From Desulfobacteraceae bacterium (lineage in GTDB: Bacteria; Desulfobacterota; Desulfobacteria; Desulfobacterales; Desulfosalsimonadaceae): 36,807 nucleotides of DNA. Below, in pieces: positions 34,013 through 36,807 of the stretch. The notes beneath the pieces are model-generated. The model saw nothing but the letters and a program-made list of their open reading frames with translations. It searched no databases and was not told the origin of the DNA. Made by a program: the position numbers and the translations under genes. The DNA lies in NCBI GenBank assembly GCA_021737565.1, contig JAIPDS010000017.1:1-36807 (forward strand), read 5' to 3'. Position 1 is the first letter of the stretch; each line of letters begins with the position of its first letter.

Positions 34013-36352
34013 CTATCTGATGCATACTTTGCGAACTTCCATCAGGTCGCATTGTCCCGTAAATATCTTTGCAATTCCGTCCTGCTTCAGGGTGGTCATG
34101 CCTTCTTTTACGGCCTGATCCCGGATCTGATACATCATGGCGCGGTTTTGTATGAGCTGCTTTATTTCATCGGAAGCCAAAAGCAGCTCGTGAATGCCTG
34201 TTCTTCCCCGGTAACCCGTATTATTGCAGGCCGGACATCCCTTTGGAGCATAGAGGGTGAGATCTTCACGATACGGTATGTTAAGATGTTTTTCAAACTG
34301 CTCAGGGCCGTATTCCCTTACCAGTTCGTCATATTCTCTGCGGTCCGGATGATAGGGCTGTTTGCATTCACGGCACAGGGTGCGCACCAGCCGCTGTGCC
34401 AGGATGCAGATAAGGGCGTCTGCGAAATTAAACGGATCCATCCCCATGTCAAGCAGCCTTGTTACTGTTTCGGGCGCACTGTTTGTATGAAGCGTTGAAA
34501 ATACAAGATGGCCCGTCAGCGATGCTTCAATGCCCATCTGGGTTGTTTCCCTGTCGCGCATCTCGCCCACCATTATGACATCCGGATCAGCCCGCAGAAA
34601 AGCTCTCATGGCGGCTGCAAAATCGTATCCTATCTTGGGCTTTACCTGTACCTGCCGCAGCCCCTTCTGCGTGATTTCCACCGGGTCCTCGGCGGTCCAT
34701 ATCTTGCGCTCTATGTTGTTGATAAAGCGAAGGGCCGAATGCAGGGTCGTTGTCTTGCCCGAACCGGTTGGGCCGCATACCAGAACCATTCCGTAGGGTT
34801 TGCTCACCGATTCCACAAAGGCTTCATAATTACGCATAGAAAACCCCATGCGCTCAAGCGGCAAAGGCTCGCCCGCCGAAAGAATCCTCATCACCACGTC
34901 CTCGAGCCCACCCTGGGTCGGCACTGTTGCAACCCGTAGCTCGATGTCTTTGCCGCCGAATTTTTTAAACCGGATCTTTCCGTCCTGCGGTTTTCTTTTT
35001 TCCGCTATATCAAGATCGGCCATGATTTTTATCCTGGCCACCACGGCATTTTTGTAGCTGTAAGGAATGGTCTGATAAAGCGTGCACGCCCCGTCCACCC
35101 TTATCCTGGCCCTGGTATTTTGTTTTCCGGGATACGGCTCCAGGTGAATATCAGAGGCTCCTCTTGCATGGGCATCCAGAATCATCTTGTTTACAAGCTG
35201 GACCACGGCCCCGCTTTCCTCGTCTACATCCTCTGTATCCTCCTCTTCTTCATAGTTATCTTCCCGGAGACGGGAGAGAATATCGTCGATGGAGGACCCA
35301 ACGGTTTGACTGCCGGTAAAATGCCCTATAATCTCCAGGATATCCGCCCTTGTCGCGATTGCAAGCCTCACGGTTCTGCCGGGAAAAAGGGTCTTGATTT
35401 CATCAAGGCGCTTTATGTCATCAGGGTTGTCAAGGGCGATAAAAACCTCGCCGTTTTCGGAACGTATCGGCACCCAGGCGTTTTTCTTCATGAACGGAAC
35501 ATTAAGCCCCCTTAAAAGTTCCGAGGGGATGGGAAGGTCGTTTCTGAATTCAATCCATGGTATGTCATAATAGCGGCTCAGCGATTCAAGAACATCCCTT
35601 TTGGAAATTTTAAGATTATCCATCAAATAGTTTTCAATGGGTATATTTCCTTCTCTTGCTTCGGCCGTGGCTCTTTCAAGCTCTTTTGCAGTTATGACAT
35701 GGTTTTCCAAAAGGTAATCGAATTTGTTTTTCCTGCCTGCGGCTATCTTTTTCTGCTTATAAAGGGCGATTCCCATGATTTCGGCGAGCTCCGAGATGTT
35801 TTGCTCATCCTGGGGCGTAAATCTGCTCCCGTCTTTTCTGTTGATAAGCTGAATCACACCAAGCAGGAAAGATTTGAACACTATCGGAGCTGCAAGGACC
35901 TGCTTTGTCTTAAAGCCTGTTCTGGCATCCCAGGTGCTGTCAAAACCCAGTTCCGGATCCAGATCAAAAAGCTCCCGGCTTTCATATACATCGCCTATAT
36001 TAAGTATCTTCCGATTAGCCGCGCAATAGCCGGCAATACTGTCGTTGTTTATGGGCAGGCGTATCTCCGAGATTTCATCTCCGGACTTGAAGCGGGAAAC
36101 AAGCTCCCTGCGGATGCCGTCGGCATAATAAACCGTGATCCTCTCTGCTCCGGCCAGATCAACAATATCGTCTTTTAAATCGAACAGGATTTCATCAAGC
36201 CCGGAGGCCGCATATACAGCGTTGGTGATCTCCTGGAGCCGGGTCCTGTATTCCACCTCGGACTTTAAATGTTCCACCGTATCACGGGGTTGATCTCCGC
36301 CCTGTTCCCCGCCGTTTCCTGCCTGGTTATAACCCGGATTTGAATCAGTCAT
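34013..36352 (-). CDS. GAF-domain type IV pilus / type II secretion assembly ATPase
   Basis: This 779-residue ATPase is of the PilB/GspE family. Residues ~35-200 form a GAF domain (DLAGAERITVYYAD to GVIQLINRKDGS). Residues ~205-370 are the MshEN/T2SSE N-terminal region. The motor domain follows, with Walker A GPTGSGKT near residue 527, Walker B DPDVIMVGEMRD, His box GHLVFSTLHTN and a tetracysteine zinc loop (CREC near 659, CPAC near 707). It powers pilin or pseudopilin assembly at the inner membrane. The GAF domain suggests control by a small ligand such as a cyclic nucleotide, which is inference. No other pilus genes are in the window. Confidence 0.92.
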   Translation of the reverse strand: MTDSNPGYNQAGNGGEQGGDQPRDTVEHLKSEVEYRTRLQEITNAVYAASGLDEILFDLKDDIVDLAGAERITVYYADGIRRELVSRFKSGDEISEIRLPINNDSIAGYCAANRKILNIGDVYESRELFDLDPELGFDSTWDARTGFKTKQVLAAPIVFKSFLLGVIQLINRKDGSRFTPQDEQNISELAEIMGIALYKQKKIAAGRKNKFDYLLENHVITAKELERATAEAREGNIPIENYLMDNLKISKRDVLESLSRYYDIPWIEFRNDLPIPSELLRGLNVPFMKKNAWVPIRSENGEVFIALDNPDDIKRLDEIKTLFPGRTVRLAIATRADILEIIGHFTGSQTVGSSIDDILSRLREDNYEEEEDTEDVDEESGAVVQLVNKMILDAHARGASDIHLEPYPGKQNTRARIRVDGACTLYQTIPYSYKNAVVARIKIMADLDIAEKRKPQDGKIRFKKFGGKDIELRVATVPTQGGLEDVVMRILSAGEPLPLERMGFSMRNYEAFVESVSKPYGMVLVCGPTGSGKTTTLHSALRFINNIERKIWTAEDPVEITQKGLRQVQVKPKIGYDFAAAMRAFLRADPDVIMVGEMRDRETTQMGIEASLTGHLVFSTLHTNSAPETVTRLLDMGMDPFNFADALICILAQRLVRTLCRECKQPYHPDRREYDELVREYGPEQFEKHLNIPYREDLTLYAPKGCPACNNTGYRGRTGIHELLLASDEIKQLIQNRAMMYQIRDQAVKEGMTTLKQDGIAKIFTGQCDLMEVRKVCIR

Positions 36353-36401
36353 TTTTGTCCTGCCTGCATAAGGGCTTTATGCTGCCGCCGCGTGCATGCA
36401 T

Positions 36402-36647
36402 TTACTCGGTTTTTTGCCTTATCTGTATAAAGCGGTATATCTTTTGTATACCGCCGGAGAGCAGAATAACGGCGATCAGGTAAAAAGCAAATCTGAGAAA
36501 TATCTGTGCGGAAGCAAGATAATTCATTTCCTCTACCCGCCCCATTATCCATGGAATCCGGAAAAAAAAGGCCAGCCCCATCAGGCTAAGTGCCAATCCC
36601 CATATAAACTGCGCCAAATCGCCGGCTGAATATTGGTTGCGTCCCAA
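36402..36647 (-). CDS. Small two-helix membrane protein, unknown function
   Basis: This 81-residue protein has two membrane segments, FIWGLALSLMGLAFFF and FAFYLIAVILLSGGIQKI, and a basic C-terminus. I do not recognise a family. The start is TTG, supported by AGGAA about 7 bases upstream. It ends 49 bases before the PilB-like gene and may be co-transcribed with it, in which case it could be a pilus-related membrane protein. Evidence for function is absent. Confidence 0.65.
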   Translation of the reverse strand: MGRNQYSAGDLAQFIWGLALSLMGLAFFFRIPWIMGRVEEMNYLASAQIFLRFAFYLIAVILLSGGIQKIYRFIQIRQKTE

Positions 36648-36670
36648 AATATTTTCCTGTTAAAAAAAAT

Positions 36671-36807
36671 GATGCACTCGTAAAAAGTCTGATTCTAGAT
36701 GGCGCCGTAAAAAGTTCAAGATCAAGGCCTGCGCAATTTCGAAGAATGCAGCGTACTTAGCCGTACGTGAAATTCTGAGAAATTGCGCGTAACGCAGATA
36801 TTGGACT
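36671..36807 (+). repeat. Palindromic intergenic repeat, copy C (cut by window edge)
   Basis: This copy is nearly identical to the reverse complement of copy A, including the CGTAC-TTAGCC-GTACG tip. Two base differences are seen, in GATTCTAG and AAGGCCTGCGC. The palindrome starts with GATGGC at 36698 and is cut off at the window end, before the expected TTTTACGG. It lies about 25 bases upstream of the small membrane protein gene. Confidence 0.9.

Overview
The window looks like chromosomal DNA from an anaerobic Desulfobacterota, probably a Desulfobacterales-type sulfate reducer or a propionate-degrading relative. This is inferred from gene content: a methylmalonyl-CoA pathway with a transcarboxylase-like pair, a diheme-type SdhC/FrdC, an exported AmmeMemoRadiSam set, a GAF-PilB ATPase, and frequent TTG starts. 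No rRNA, tRNA, CRISPR array, phage gene or transposase was recognised. Both ends stop inside inverted copies of the same ~126-bp palindromic repeat, so the window may be a whole contig that broke at repeats.

Layout. (1) 1-146: repeat copy A. (2) 167-5067, + strand: a tightly overlapping run of manA, queE, queC, a GT-B glycosyltransferase and a HAD hydrolase, meeting a convergent universal stress protein. (3) 5574-7780, - strand: an MFS transporter and a MetX-like alpha/beta-hydrolase. (4) 7999-8927: an FmdB zinc ribbon and a convergent metallophosphoesterase. (5) 9045-9190: repeat copy B. (6) 9223-14548, + strand: a MEMO/AMMECR1 fusion with a signal peptide, a membrane spermidine-synthase-like protein, a radical SAM enzyme with a Tat signal, and a 3D-domain lipoprotein. 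All overlap like one operon, and together they suggest an envelope-located AmmeMemoRadiSam system. (7) 14552-17790, - strand: a radical SAM/winged-helix protein and a large six-hairpin glycosidase-like protein. (8) 17791-18930: about 1.1 kb without a credible gene, holding three consecutive giant imperfect hairpins and short direct repeats, just upstream of an S1-domain protein (18931-20403).

(9) 20410-33795, - strand: a metabolic island read in pathway order. It runs methylmalonyl-CoA epimerase, mutase, MeaB, carboxyltransferase (12S-like), a small accessory protein, a 5S-like carboxyltransferase fused to a biotinyl domain, sucC, sucD, and frd/sdh C-A-B. These convert propionyl-CoA to fumarate, or the reverse. 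No biotin carboxylase is present, which favours transcarboxylation between oxaloacetate/pyruvate and propionyl/methylmalonyl-CoA. A consensus -35 and a perfect 8-3-8 palindrome in front of the epimerase look like a regulated promoter. (10) 34013-36647, - strand: a GAF-PilB/GspE ATPase and a small membrane protein, then repeat copy C.

The best candidates for something undescribed are the giant hairpin array, the exported AmmeMemoRadiSam operon, and the palindromic repeat whose apical stem has been swapped for a different self-complementary sequence.
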